Shown here: one piece after another, positions 7,971 to 17,175 of the stretch
Layout: every line of letters starts with the position of its first letter
Position numbering within the stretch: position 1 is the first letter of the stretch
Origin: Candidatus Thalassospirochaeta sargassi
Lineage (GTDB): Bacteria > Spirochaetota > Spirochaetia > UBA9216
Direction: 5' to 3'
Length of the DNA stretch: 64,000 nucleotides
Assembly (NCBI GenBank): GCA_028532855.1
Contig: JAQQAL010000025.1
Coordinates: 19,512-83,511, forward strand
Notes under the pieces: generated by a model
Database searches by the model: none
What the model saw: the letters and a program-made list of their open reading frames with translations, nothing else
What the model was told of the DNA's origin: nothing
Translations under genes and position numbers: made by a program

Positions 7971-9203
7971 ATGGATAATCCTCTACAACTCTCTCTGCAG
8001 ACATTCAGAAAAGGCTCTTACATTATAGTTGAAGGGAAACAGAAGGCTGATTATTTCTACATCATTAGAAACGGCAAGGTCAGGCTCAGCAAAGAGGTTG
8101 AGATTGTCGAAGAAGTTGGCGGTAACGTACTTTCTCCCGGTGACTTTTTCGGTGTTGTATCGACAATGTCTTCCCACAGCCATATTGAAACCGCACAGGC
8201 ATTAACTGACTGTGCGCTTATAACCGTCCATCGTGAACAGTACGGACTTCTCATCGAGAGAAATGCTCCTGTTGCGATGAAAATAATTCAGCAGTTCTCT
8301 CAGAAAATGCGTTTTCTTGATGAAGCTTTGACTCAGATTACTTTTAAAACCACCGCGACTGATGATATTTCACATCTTTTCAAGGTAGCGGAATACTATG
8401 CGCGTCAGAGTCAGTATAATCAGGCATATTATGCTTATCATCAGTATATAAAATATGCACCAGGCGGTGAGAATATAAATACAGCCAAAGAACGTATGGC
8501 AAAGATTAAGCCATATGCCAAGGTTGTTTATCTCGACGGAGATGAGAATAATTTTACGCGCTCATACCCCAAAGATACTATGATCTTCAGTGAGAGTCAG
8601 CCCGGACAGGAGCTGTATATAATCCAGAAGGGAAGCGTTAAAATCACAAAGATAGTAAACGATAATGAACAGCTGCTTGCTCTGCTGAAGCCCGGAGATA
8701 TTTTTGGTGAAATGTCTCTGCTTGAGAACAAACCACGTTCGGCTTCAGCGATTGCCCATGATGAAACGGTACTTATGGCTGTAAACAATGCCAACTTTAA
8801 CCGTATGGTGGCATCTCAGCCACAGATTATATCAAAGCTTACTCAGCTGCTTTCAGAGCGCATCTGGTTCATCTATAAGCAGCTGGCTAATACCCAGCTG
8901 ACTGATCCTCTCGGACGTCTCTATGATGCGCTTCTTATCCAGCTTGAAAAATTAAGGGTCCCGGTAGGAACTCAGGCTTATACCTTTGATTTCGGTCCCC
9001 AGGAGCTTATAAATCTTGTAGGGCTTTCAAAGGATGAGGGTAATGTACTTATAAGGAAGCTGTTTGAAAACTCCAAGGTTAAGGTTTTGAATAATAAAAT
9101 ACATCTGACCAGCACCGAAGAGGTTGAGAAGCAGGCTAAGTACTACCGCAAGATGGAACGCATTGATAAGTCACGAAAAAAAGGTTCTATAAATAATTTC
9201 TAA
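7971..9203 (+). CDS. Crp/Fnr-like protein with two cyclic-nucleotide-binding domains
   Basis: 410 residues. Cyclic-nucleotide-binding folds lie at about 10-125 (SPGDFFGVVSTMSS) and about 195-310 (KPGDIFGEMSLLENKPRSASA, a good phosphate-binding cassette). Between them is a helical TPR-like stretch (about 140-180, AEYYARQSQYNQAYYAYHQYIK), and a winged-helix-like region at about 325-385 (FGPQELINLVGLSKDEGNVLIRKL) suggests DNA binding. The second domain keeps the Gly-Glu and Arg-Ser-Ala residues expected for nucleotide binding; the first (GVVSTMSSHSHIETA) is altered and may not bind. Start ATG with AGGTGG just upstream. It may be the last gene of the ECF cluster (95-base gap). Its targets are unknown. 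Confidence 0.85.
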   Translation: MDNPLQLSLQTFRKGSYIIVEGKQKADYFYIIRNGKVRLSKEVEIVEEVGGNVLSPGDFFGVVSTMSSHSHIETAQALTDCALITVHREQYGLLIERNAPVAMKIIQQFSQKMRFLDEALTQITFKTTATDDISHLFKVAEYYARQSQYNQAYYAYHQYIKYAPGGENINTAKERMAKIKPYAKVVYLDGDENNFTRSYPKDTMIFSESQPGQELYIIQKGSVKITKIVNDNEQLLALLKPGDIFGEMSLLENKPRSASAIAHDETVLMAVNNANFNRMVASQPQIISKLTQLLSERIWFIYKQLANTQLTDPLGRLYDALLIQLEKLRVPVGTQAYTFDFGPQELINLVGLSKDEGNVLIRKLFENSKVKVLNNKIHLTSTEEVEKQAKYYRKMERIDKSRKKGSINNF

Positions 9204-9928
9204 TTTGTAATCCTAAGTGCTTTTATCTCGGGGAAGTAGCAGCTGCCTCCGCAGCTTATGCTGTCGCCGAGAAGAGAGCGTCTAAGCGATACTATCTGCT
9301 GAAATCCGCCTTCCTCAGCGAGGATGAAGGTCATGTTGCCCTGAATTGCCAGGCGCTCAGTGAGCTTTTCGGACACCTCGGAAACAGCACCGCAGATGAA
9401 AATCTTATCAAAAGCAATTATATCACTGAAGGCGTTTATATCCGATTTTGCTGATGTCCGTATATTGGATATTCCGAGTTCGGCAAAAAGAGACTTATAT
9501 TCACCGGCTGCCGGGGTTTCTTCTATCAGGTAAATTTCAGCTGCTAGTTCGGAGAGAATTGCAGCTGGATACCCGGTGTTACTGCCGGCTATCAGTATTT
9601 TGTCCGAGGATGATGGTGAAAGCATTCCGATGGCTGCAAGTGTATCGCCGGGAGAGGCAAGAAAGCCGCCATAGCTGCCGGGTAGGGAGATGTTGTCATA
9701 GGCAATGCTGCTGTAGGTTTCATCAATAAAAATATGTCTGGGGACTTTTTTGAGGGCTTCTATTATTGATGAGTTGATACCGCGACCGGATGATGAAAGT
9801 TCAGTTGCAAGATTGATATTATTATTAATCCATTCCACTTTGGCCTGTTCACTCTGGGCATACAGAGACATGAGTGAAAAAAGAGAGAATATAAAGAGTG
9901 CTCGACGAAAGAAGCGTATACGAAACAT
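9200..9928 (-). CDS. Secreted protein with a PCMT-like (protein-L-isoaspartate methyltransferase) fold
   Basis: 242 residues beginning with a signal peptide (ALFIFSLFSLMSLYAQS). The mature part follows the PCMT pattern: IEALKKVPRHIFIDE, a conserved AYDNISLP segment, then a Rossmann-like strand and loop (DKILIAGSNTGYPAAILSEL) where cytosolic PCMT has a Gly-rich SAM loop, and an acidic residue at the end of the next strand (IYLIEE). The SAM loop is only partly kept (AGSNTGY). A PCMT fold behind a signal peptide is odd because SAM is cytosolic, so it may be a non-enzymatic relative. Its stop codon overlaps that of the convergent regulator gene by four bases. Confidence 0.68.
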   Translation of the reverse strand: MFRIRFFRRALFIFSLFSLMSLYAQSEQAKVEWINNNINLATELSSSGRGINSSIIEALKKVPRHIFIDETYSSIAYDNISLPGSYGGFLASPGDTLAAIGMLSPSSSDKILIAGSNTGYPAAILSELAAEIYLIEETPAAGEYKSLFAELGISNIRTSAKSDINAFSDIIAFDKIFICGAVSEVSEKLTERLAIQGNMTFILAEEGGFQQIVSLRRSLLGDSISCGGSCYFPEIKALRITN

Positions 9929-9991
9929 ATAAAAAGATTAGCACATTATGGAGATCTTTGCCATACGAAGGTATTTTCGATTTTAGCTTGA

Positions 9992-10020
9992 TTGATGCAA
10001 AGCCGCTAATCTGATAATAT
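9992..10020 (+). promoter_or_regulatory. Candidate sigma-70 promoter for valS
   Basis: TTGATG and TAATAT separated by 17 bases, about 30 bases before the valS start. Each hexamer matches the consensus at four of six positions. The valS ATG has GGAG upstream, so this would give a normal leadered mRNA. Confidence 0.35.
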
Positions 10021-10051
10021 CCAAACCTGAAATTACTTACGGAGACGATAG

Positions 10052-12706
10052 ATGAGTACCAGCGAAATGGCAAAGGCTTACAACCCAAAAGATTTTGAAG
10101 ACAGGATTTACAAGTACTGGACGGAGAACGGCTGCTTTCAGCCCGCAGATACTTCCGATGAAGATAAAGATCCTTTTGTCATAGTGATTCCGCCTCCTAA
10201 CGTAACGGGTGTTCTTCATATGGGGCACGGTTTGAACAACATACTTCAGGATGTCTTAATCCGTTATCACAGAATGAACGGCAGACCGGCGCTATGGGTT
10301 CCTGGTACCGATCATGCAGGAATTGCAACACAGAACATAGTAGAAAAAAGGCTTCGTGCAAAGGGTATTGAACGACATGAGCTTGGACGCGAGAAGTTCG
10401 TCGAAGAAACCTGGAAGGTTAAGGACGAGCATCATGCAATTATAAAGAAACAGCTGCAGAAGATAGGATCTTCATGTGACTGGAGCCGGGAGAGGTTCAC
10501 CCTTGATGAGGGCTGCTCAAAAGCTGTTCGCGAGGTTTTTGTGGGGCTCTACGAGCGTGGTCTCGTTTATAAGGGTAACTATCTTGTAAACTGGTGTCCC
10601 TCCTGCGGGACTGCGCTTGCAGATGATGAAGTAGAGCATGAAGAACAGCAGGGTAAGATGTATCACTATTATTATCCCCTTGAAGACGGTAGTGGAAAAC
10701 TTGAGATTGCTACAACCCGACCAGAGACCATGCTTGGAGACAGTGCTGTTGCTGTTCATCCTGATGATGAACGCTATAAACACCTCATCGGTAAAATGCT
10801 GAAACTGCCTCTTACCGATAGGCTTATACCGATAGTTGCCGATTCTTATGTTTCAATCGAGTTCGGTACCGGTGCGGTCAAGGTTACTCCGGCCCATGAC
10901 CCGAATGACTGGGAGATAGGAAACAGGCATGATCTTGAACGTATAAACATTCTTAATGATGATGCAACTCTGAACTCCAACGTTCCTGAAAAATATCGAG
11001 GACTGGACGTTATTGAAGCAAGAAAGGCTGTTGTTGAAGATCTTAAGGCTGAGGGACTCTATATAAAGGATGTGGAGCATGTTCATCAGGTAGGGCAGTG
11101 CTATCGCTGTAATACTACTGTTCAGCCTTATCTTTCAAAACAGTGGTTTGTTTCCATGAAGGGGATGGCTGAAAAGGCACTGAAAGCCTGGGAGAATGAT
11201 GAAATCGAATTTTTCCCCAGAAAGTGGGAGAATACATATAAACATTGGCTGAACAACATACGCGACTGGTGTATTTCCAGGCAGTTGTGGTGGGGGCATC
11301 GAATTCCAGTCTGGTACTGTGATGACTGCGGCGAAATGATTGTCGCGAATGATGATCCGTCAGAATGTCCTAAATGCGGAAGTATGAAACTTACTCAGGA
11401 TTCTGATGTACTTGATACCTGGTTTTCATCATGGCTGTGGCCGTTTTCCACCCTCGGCTGGCCTGAGAAAACAGATGATCTGAAGAAGTTTTTCCCGACA
11501 TCAACCCTGGTAACCGGTTATGATATTATTTTCTTCTGGGTTTCCAGGATGATTATGGCTTCGCTTGAGTTTATGGAAGAAGTTCCATTCCGGGATATTT
11601 ATATCACAGGTCTTGTTCGTGATAAGCAGGGCAGGAAAATGTCAAAGTCTCTCGGTAATGGTCTTGATCCGCTTGAAATTGTCGATGAATTCGGTGCCGA
11701 TGCCCTGAAGTTCACTATGACCTTCCTCTCAGCTCAGGGACAGGATATCCTGATAGATACTGAATCATTCAAGCTTGGTTCAAAATTCGCAAATAAGGTA
11801 TGGAATGCTTCGCGTTATATTATGATGAATGTTGAAGGCAGAAATATTATTCCGTTTGAAAATATTGAACTTAAAGAGATCGATAAATGGATTCTCCATA
11901 GGCTGAATGAAGGTCTAAAGAATGCTAATGCTGCACTTGAAGTTTACCGCTTCAATGATTTTGCACAGGCCGGCTATGAGTTTTTCTGGAACGATTTCTG
12001 CGACTGGTATATTGAGGCTTCCAAACTGTCTCTGTACAGCAAGGATGAAGCAGAGAAGGATAGGGCGATATCAATGCTTGTGTATGTGCTTGAACAGGGG
12101 CTGAAGATGCTGCATCCCTACCTTTCGTTTATAACTGAAGAAATCTATCAGAAGCTGCCGCAGACAGAAGGTCCGCTGATTACTGCTGAATATCCGGCGG
12201 TCACTGAAGCGCACACTTTTCCTGATACTGCCGAAAGTTTTGCACTGCTTCAGGATCTAATCAGAGGGATCAGAACACTGCGTTCAGAATTCACCATTCC
12301 GCCTGAGAAAAAGATACCTGTAACTGTTTTTATGGATGATGGTTTCAGGGCCGTTGATTTTTTCAGCGGTCATAAGGCTCTTATCGCTCAGCTGGTTAAC
12401 ACCGATAAGCTCGAGCTGACTACAGTTAAACCTTCAATTGAGGGCAGTGTTGCAGCAGCGGGCAGCGGTTTCGAAGCCTATGTATACATCAGGGATGTAA
12501 TAGACATTGATAAAGAGGTTGCAAAGCTTAAGAAGGAACAGCAGAAAATGGAAAAGATGATTAAGCAGACCGAAGGTAAGCTTAAGAATGAAAGGTTCTT
12601 GTCTAACGCTCCTGAGGATGTAGTTGAAAAAGAAAAAAGTAAGCTTGCTGAGTTCACCGAAAGGGCTCAGAAGGTTGGTTTTTATATCTCAGAACTGACC
12701 GAATAG
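10052..12706 (+). CDS. valS: Valyl-tRNA synthetase
   Basis: Class Ia synthetase of 884 residues, normal for the family. It shows PPPNVTGVLHMGH (HIGH motif), the CP1 editing domain (ATTRPETMLGDSAVAVHP; GTGAVKVTPAHDPND), zinc-knuckle-like Cys pairs (CPSCG; CDDCGEM with CPKCGS), KMSKS at residues 529-533 and the C-terminal coiled-coil tRNA arm (DIDKEVAKLKKEQQKMEKM). GGAG ten bases before the ATG supports the start. It charges tRNA-Val and edits mischarged Thr. It stops one base before the stop codon of the convergent histidine kinase gene. Confidence 0.98.
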   Translation: MSTSEMAKAYNPKDFEDRIYKYWTENGCFQPADTSDEDKDPFVIVIPPPNVTGVLHMGHGLNNILQDVLIRYHRMNGRPALWVPGTDHAGIATQNIVEKRLRAKGIERHELGREKFVEETWKVKDEHHAIIKKQLQKIGSSCDWSRERFTLDEGCSKAVREVFVGLYERGLVYKGNYLVNWCPSCGTALADDEVEHEEQQGKMYHYYYPLEDGSGKLEIATTRPETMLGDSAVAVHPDDERYKHLIGKMLKLPLTDRLIPIVADSYVSIEFGTGAVKVTPAHDPNDWEIGNRHDLERINILNDDATLNSNVPEKYRGLDVIEARKAVVEDLKAEGLYIKDVEHVHQVGQCYRCNTTVQPYLSKQWFVSMKGMAEKALKAWENDEIEFFPRKWENTYKHWLNNIRDWCISRQLWWGHRIPVWYCDDCGEMIVANDDPSECPKCGSMKLTQDSDVLDTWFSSWLWPFSTLGWPEKTDDLKKFFPTSTLVTGYDIIFFWVSRMIMASLEFMEEVPFRDIYITGLVRDKQGRKMSKSLGNGLDPLEIVDEFGADALKFTMTFLSAQGQDILIDTESFKLGSKFANKVWNASRYIMMNVEGRNIIPFENIELKEIDKWILHRLNEGLKNANAALEVYRFNDFAQAGYEFFWNDFCDWYIEASKLSLYSKDEAEKDRAISMLVYVLEQGLKMLHPYLSFITEEIYQKLPQTEGPLITAEYPAVTEAHTFPDTAESFALLQDLIRGIRTLRSEFTIPPEKKIPVTVFMDDGFRAVDFFSGHKALIAQLVNTDKLELTTVKPSIEGSVAAAGSGFEAYVYIRDVIDIDKEVAKLKKEQQKMEKMIKQTEGKLKNERFLSNAPEDVVEKEKSKLAEFTERAQKVGFYISELTE

Positions 12707-12707
12707 A

Positions 12708-13964
12708 TCAGACTGGCAGATTGAGGGTGAAGGTTGAGCCTTGGCCCTCAATGCTTTTTACCTCAATGCTCCCGCCTAATAATTCAGCATAAGATCTACA
12801 TATTGAAAGACCCAGACCGTTGCCGCGGTAGGGGCGTTCATAGCCGCTGTTGATCTGAAAAAAAGGACTGAAAATCTCCTGCATATATTCGGACGCAATA
12901 CCAATGCCGGTATCGCGGACGTTTATCTCAAGCCGGTTTTCTTTAAGTTCGCATATAAGTGCCACCTCACCTGTCTCTGTAAATTTAAGAGCATTTCCTA
13001 TGAGGCTGTTAAGCATGGCCCGGAGCTTATGGCTGTCAGTGTTTATGTTTGTGTTTTCTGATATTCCGCTGAAAATCAGCTTCAGGGTGATATTCTTGGA
13101 AGATGCTCTTATAGAAAACACCCTGCTTACATCCCTGATGAAGGGCCGGATTGACAATAATTCTATATCGCATTCGACATGACCAGTCTCGATTCCGGCA
13201 ATATCAATAATACTGTCCACTGTTTCTGTAAGCTGGTCTCCGCATTCTCTGATTATCTTCAGATAGCTCTGGTCGCATTTGTCTCCAGCTTGTATGGAAA
13301 TCAGTCTGGAGTAACCGATGATGCCGTTTAAGGGTGTTCTAATTTCATGGCTTATATTAGTGAGGAAGGCTGTTTTTATCATGTTTGCCTTCTCTGCCTG
13401 GATTCTGGCATCCTCAGAAGTTTTTATCTCTTCGTGAATGCGCATTGTCCCCATTAAAGAAATAATCCCTGTAAAGGTTATAAAAAAGACATTACCCGCA
13501 AGCCAGCTGTGCCCATTGGAATAGATGGCTTCATCAAGTATTTTCTGCTCAAAAATTGCAGTAAGAATATACGAAAGTTCGGTAAGGATGAAGAACAAGG
13601 CTGTTGAAAGAATATTAAGTCTGAATATGAAATCGCAGGCAAGTATCATCAATGAAAGGCCGGCAGAATAAAAATAAAAAGCCGGCTCTTCAGGTTCTGA
13701 TATAATAAGAATAAGGAGGATTCCTGCAACACCGCTTATCAATAGAAAATGGCTTAGGGCTCCGGCAATTTTTTCAGCCATTGGGATGTATGTTAATCCT
13801 AAAGCAATTAAGGACGCAGGAATAAGCAGGAAGTAGCGAATAATCCATGCATTTTTAAAATTAATGGGTAGGGCATAATAATCCAGAACTCCGAATATAC
13901 CGTAGATAACAAGGGCTAGAAAAATACTTTTTCGAATTACCTTTATACCTTCTGATTTTGCCAC
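12708..13964 (-). CDS. Membrane sensor histidine kinase
   Basis: 418 residues. The N-terminal part has six or seven membrane helices (about 12-185) with no recognisable extracytoplasmic sensor, like an integral-membrane sensory module. It is followed by a short coiled coil, the HisKA H-box SHEIRTPLNG with phospho-acceptor His206, and an HATPase domain with the N box (LRAMLNSLIGNALKFTETG), G1 (DTGIGI) and G2 (GNGLGLSICRSYAELLGG) motifs. There is no receiver domain and no adjacent response regulator, so its partner is elsewhere. The start is GTG, seven bases after a TATAAT box (see the promoter), so the mRNA is probably leaderless. Confidence 0.92.
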   Translation of the reverse strand: MAKSEGIKVIRKSIFLALVIYGIFGVLDYYALPINFKNAWIIRYFLLIPASLIALGLTYIPMAEKIAGALSHFLLISGVAGILLILIISEPEEPAFYFYSAGLSLMILACDFIFRLNILSTALFFILTELSYILTAIFEQKILDEAIYSNGHSWLAGNVFFITFTGIISLMGTMRIHEEIKTSEDARIQAEKANMIKTAFLTNISHEIRTPLNGIIGYSRLISIQAGDKCDQSYLKIIRECGDQLTETVDSIIDIAGIETGHVECDIELLSIRPFIRDVSRVFSIRASSKNITLKLIFSGISENTNINTDSHKLRAMLNSLIGNALKFTETGEVALICELKENRLEINVRDTGIGIASEYMQEIFSPFFQINSGYERPYRGNGLGLSICRSYAELLGGSIEVKSIEGQGSTFTLNLPV

Positions 13965-13970
13965 ATATAA

Positions 13971-13999
13971 ATTATAGGATGTTTGATTCCAGAATGCAA
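13971..13999 (-). promoter_or_regulatory. Promoter with no leader before the histidine kinase
   Basis: On the minus strand TTGCAT, 17 bases, TATAAT, then only six bases to the GTG start codon. The usual initiation distance places the first mRNA base at or next to the start codon. No Shine-Dalgarno is present. Confidence 0.55.
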
Positions 14000-14009
14000 C
14001 AAACCTTTT

Positions 14010-14519
14010 TTAATCCTGAACCTCGGTAACAAGAGCGTCAAAAAGGGTCATCATATCTTCGTTGGTCTTTCTGAGCCTTCCGCCTATGATTTTAGCAATC
14101 GCCCTGGTAACGGGAAGTCCGATATGCGGGTCGGAATCCCCAAGTTCAAGAAAGTCTTTCTTGCCGATAACAAGGGCCGTGGTATCCTCGGTAGCCATTA
14201 CAGTGGCTGAACGTTTATCATCATCAATCAGAGCCATCTCTCCGATGAAAATGTTGTATTCAGCTTTCAGGCTGGCTACTACATAGTCGTCCCCGGCCAT
14301 AGTTTTTTTTAGGATATCTACGCTGCCCTCAAGAAGGATGAATAGCTCGTCTCCCATATCTCCCTCTTTGATTAGGCAGTCGTTTTTACCGAATTTACGA
14401 ATTGAACAGATATCAAGAACCTGTTTTACTGCATCCTCATTATCTTTAATAGATTCGAAGATAGCGATTTTTTTAAGTTTTTCTGCGTGTTCCGCTAATT
14501 CTTTATTGAAGAGTCCCAT
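14010..14519 (-). CDS. Stand-alone cyclic-nucleotide-binding protein next to a K+ channel
   Basis: 169 residues, essentially one CNMP-binding domain (about 20-140) flanked by helices, with no DNA-binding or enzyme domain. The phosphate-binding cassette is loose (FIGEMALIDDDKRSATVMA keeps Gly-Glu and Arg-Ser-Ala). A strong AGGAG precedes the ATG. The gene begins ten bases after the stop of a K+ channel gene that itself lacks such a domain, so it may be a separately coded regulatory subunit of that channel; this is inference from neighbourhood. Confidence 0.85.
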   Translation of the reverse strand: MGLFNKELAEHAEKLKKIAIFESIKDNEDAVKQVLDICSIRKFGKNDCLIKEGDMGDELFILLEGSVDILKKTMAGDDYVVASLKAEYNIFIGEMALIDDDKRSATVMATEDTTALVIGKKDFLELGDSDPHIGLPVTRAIAKIIGGRLRKTNEDMMTLFDALVTEVQD

Positions 14520-14529
14520 CCTATATCTC

Positions 14530-15759
14530 CTATACCGCTGCTTCAGTAGAATTCGGGACGGTTTTTACAAAACGCTCTATAACTATAGCTCTTGAATGTT
14601 TCTGGATGATATAGTCATCCGCCGGAATAAATACAGGTTTGTTGATTGAAAGATCTTTGACAAGCTGCAGGTTTGTAACAAGTTTAGAGATGTCGGGAGT
14701 TTTTTGTGCTTCCCTTACGGCTTCCATTTTTACTTTGTTAGGCGAACCGGTATTTTCGAGGATGCCTATCAGCATCCTTGAGCCGTCACCGGAGAAATTC
14801 TCTTTATAACTGCCGAATGTTTCCCCAACATTTTTTGGATCAATTCTTATTGTGTTCAGATGAGTGTCTGACTCAAGGTTTGATACAAGATTGTTAAGGA
14901 TGTTGGCCAGTCCATTGGTGACTGTAGTTCCTGCAAGCATCTGGCGATTCAAATCTCTTGGGAAGAGAATCTCGTCGCACATCGCATTTCGCAGATACGG
15001 CTCGTATTTTTTATCTACAAGTTCTGCGCAGACATAAAGATCCTTTGCCATAGATTTAATAGTAAGCACGGTCATAACGGTTTTGGAATCAGCCTCGGAT
15101 GATCCGGCGCTTTCAAAGGTGTCTCCAAGAATAATTGCTTTTAACGCCCTTTGGATATTCGCTCTCTTAAGGGTATCTTCTGAGAAGTAGTCACCTCTGA
15201 TATATTTAACTTTTTTAAGTGCCGGAAGTTCTTTGAGTGCTTCAATTCTTTCTGAATCTATATTCGAAATTATTACAATCTTTTCGGCTGTTGTCTTATC
15301 TGACAATTCCAGAATATCACGAACGATATCGCTCATATTATTCTTCCATCCGCAGATTATAATGTGGTCTTCAAGTTTTGGGAAATCCATTAATCCTCTC
15401 CTTGCTCTGGTGTTACTTTCAACGAAAACAGACGCGAAAGTACCTGACAGAAGGCTGACTAATGCCATACTGCCGAAAATTGCTACCATTGTGATAGCCT
15501 GTCCCGGAACAGTAACAGGTGATTTGTCACCGTATCCGACAGTACTGAAGGTAATAACAGCCCACCAGATTCCGTCGAAAAAAGATTTAAACTGTTCGTT
15601 TTGACCAATCTCAAGTAATGTGACAAGACCTGCCATCCCACCGAACAGAAGGACGAAGAAAATCGTCAGTCTATAAAATGGCGATTCGGTAAATGTGTCC
15701 CATGCCTGCCTGAGTTTTTTTCTGATTCTTGCTCGTTTACTCATCTCTATATATAACAT
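14530..15759 (-). CDS. Two-helix potassium channel with RCK domain (MthK-like)
   Basis: 409 residues: a basic N-terminus, TM1 (about 30-50, LTIFFVLLFGGMAGLVTLL), pore helix and the K+ selectivity filter TVGYGD (73-78), TM2 (about 88-110), then a regulator-of-K+-conductance domain beginning DHIIICGWKNN, the MthK-like variant of the Rossmann loop, with a long C-terminal region. By family knowledge it forms a ligand-gated tetrameric K+ channel. The start could also be the ATG five codons later; neither has a clear ribosome site. It heads a two-gene unit with the downstream cyclic-nucleotide-binding protein. Confidence 0.93.
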   Translation of the reverse strand: MLYIEMSKRARIRKKLRQAWDTFTESPFYRLTIFFVLLFGGMAGLVTLLEIGQNEQFKSFFDGIWWAVITFSTVGYGDKSPVTVPGQAITMVAIFGSMALVSLLSGTFASVFVESNTRARRGLMDFPKLEDHIIICGWKNNMSDIVRDILELSDKTTAEKIVIISNIDSERIEALKELPALKKVKYIRGDYFSEDTLKRANIQRALKAIILGDTFESAGSSEADSKTVMTVLTIKSMAKDLYVCAELVDKKYEPYLRNAMCDEILFPRDLNRQMLAGTTVTNGLANILNNLVSNLESDTHLNTIRIDPKNVGETFGSYKENFSGDGSRMLIGILENTGSPNKVKMEAVREAQKTPDISKLVTNLQLVKDLSINKPVFIPADDYIIQKHSRAIVIERFVKTVPNSTEAAV

Positions 15760-15818
15760 CGAACTAAATACACTTTATCTTGATATTTAAGAAAGAAAAA
15801 GCGTGACATATGAAAAAA

Positions 15819-15856
15819 ATGATTGTAAAATGTAACCGGTTACATTTTACAATCAT
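15819..15856 (+). promoter_or_regulatory. Perfect 38-bp palindromic operator/promoter before codB
   Basis: The 38 bases read identically on both strands, centre between 15837 and 15838. The inner core is GTAACCGGTTAC, a typical LacI-family operator; the outer arms are TTGTAA and TTACAA. The right arm contains TACAAT (15848-15853), a good -10 box 24 bases before the codB ATG, with TTGTAA 19 bases upstream as a weak -35, so a bound repressor would cover the promoter. The core recurs, with one mismatch, in front of lacI. Confidence 0.85.
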
Positions 15857-15876
15857 AATTGTTACAAGGAGATGTT

Positions 15877-17172
15877 ATGTCAGAGATTAAAGAAGAAAAG
15901 GTAGTCGATCAGGACTATCCTCTTGGTCATGTTCCTATGCATGCAAGGAAAGGACTTCTGAGTATTGCAGCAGTTTTACTTGGATTTACATTTTTCAGTC
16001 CGACTATGCTCGCCGGTGCGCAGTTGGGTGCGGCTTTCAGTTTAAAGCCGCTGATGATTATTCTAATAGGCGGTTCAGTAATTCTGGGTGTTTATGTTGC
16101 TGTAATGTGTCTGCTCGGGGCAAAAACAGGATTAACTTCAGTTCTGCTTTCAAAATATACGCTTGGGAAGGGTGGTGCAAAATGGGCAGATATCATTCTC
16201 GGCGGCACTCAGATAGGATGGTATGCTGTTACATCAGCTTATATGGGAGAATTATTTGCGAAAGGTCTTGGCATGACCGGGTGGAGTGTCACCTTTACAA
16301 TTTTCTGGGCTGTTGTAATGGGCATAACCGCTGTTTACGGTTTTAAAGGAATGGAAATTGTTTCCTATTTTGCATTGCCTGCAATACTGATCCTTGTCAT
16401 ATACATTCCGTATCTCGGAGTAAAAGAGGTCGGGGGATGGGGTGCCATGGCGGCTCTGCAGCCGGCTTCAACAATGTCGATAGGCGCAGCTATTACGGTA
16501 GTTGTCGGTACGTTTGCCTCCGGAGGAACTCAGGCTGCTAACTGGTCGCGGTTTGCTAAAAACGGAATGACCGGATTTTGGGCCGGACTTATTGCATTCC
16601 TGCTTGGAAACGGATTGATGATTTTTTCAGGTATGATTGGTGCTCTTGCATTCAATAACGGTGATCTTGTTGAAGTTATGATTGCAATGAATATTACAGT
16701 TCTTGCACTTATTATCCTGACCATGAATATCTGGACAACAAATAACGCTACTGCATACGCCTTCGGTGTTGCCGGTGCCGAGCTTTTCAACAAACCGAAC
16801 AAGCGTCCGTTTATTATAGGCGGTGTGCTGATTGCTATTGTACTGGCGGTTACGGGTATTTATAAAAACTTTATTCCGATGCTTGTTCTTTTCGGTACTT
16901 TTATTCCCCCGTTGGGCGGTGTAATAATCGGTGATTTCTTTTTTACTTATAAAGGTAAACTCCCTGATATAGAAACCGTCGAATTCAAGAATTTCAGGAT
17001 AGCGCCGGTTATTGCGTATGTTATAGGTTCGTTAGCTGCTTACTTAGGCGGACGCCTGGGAATCGGTATTCCCCCGCTGCAGGGAATTATAATTGCAGCG
17101 CTGATGGTTCCGGTAATTAACGCAATTATAAAAGCAGCCGGTGTTAATGACATGCATGCAATAAAGGAGTAA
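15877..17172 (+). CDS. codB: Cytosine permease (NCS1 family)
   Basis: About 431 residues with twelve predicted membrane helices. It is CodB-like throughout: VPMHARKGLLSIAAVLLGFTFFS, then GAKTGLTSVLLSKYTLGKGG and LGGTQIGWYAVTSAYMGELF, and WTTNNATAYAFGVAG. It imports cytosine with a cation. I take the ATG at 15877, which has AAGGAG just upstream, rather than an in-frame TTG inside the operator. It is followed after three bases by codA, forming an import/deamination operon under the palindromic operator. Confidence 0.94.
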   Translation: MSEIKEEKVVDQDYPLGHVPMHARKGLLSIAAVLLGFTFFSPTMLAGAQLGAAFSLKPLMIILIGGSVILGVYVAVMCLLGAKTGLTSVLLSKYTLGKGGAKWADIILGGTQIGWYAVTSAYMGELFAKGLGMTGWSVTFTIFWAVVMGITAVYGFKGMEIVSYFALPAILILVIYIPYLGVKEVGGWGAMAALQPASTMSIGAAITVVVGTFASGGTQAANWSRFAKNGMTGFWAGLIAFLLGNGLMIFSGMIGALAFNNGDLVEVMIAMNITVLALIILTMNIWTTNNATAYAFGVAGAELFNKPNKRPFIIGGVLIAIVLAVTGIYKNFIPMLVLFGTFIPPLGGVIIGDFFFTYKGKLPDIETVEFKNFRIAPVIAYVIGSLAAYLGGRLGIGIPPLQGIIIAALMVPVINAIIKAAGVNDMHAIKE

Positions 17173-17175
17173 CGG

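Noticed and set aside
15859..15876. TTG at 15859 as the codB start
   Set aside because: It lies directly after the palindromic operator and -10 box, lacks a ribosome site, and the ATG at 15877 has AAGGAG at the right distance and starts the conserved N-terminus.
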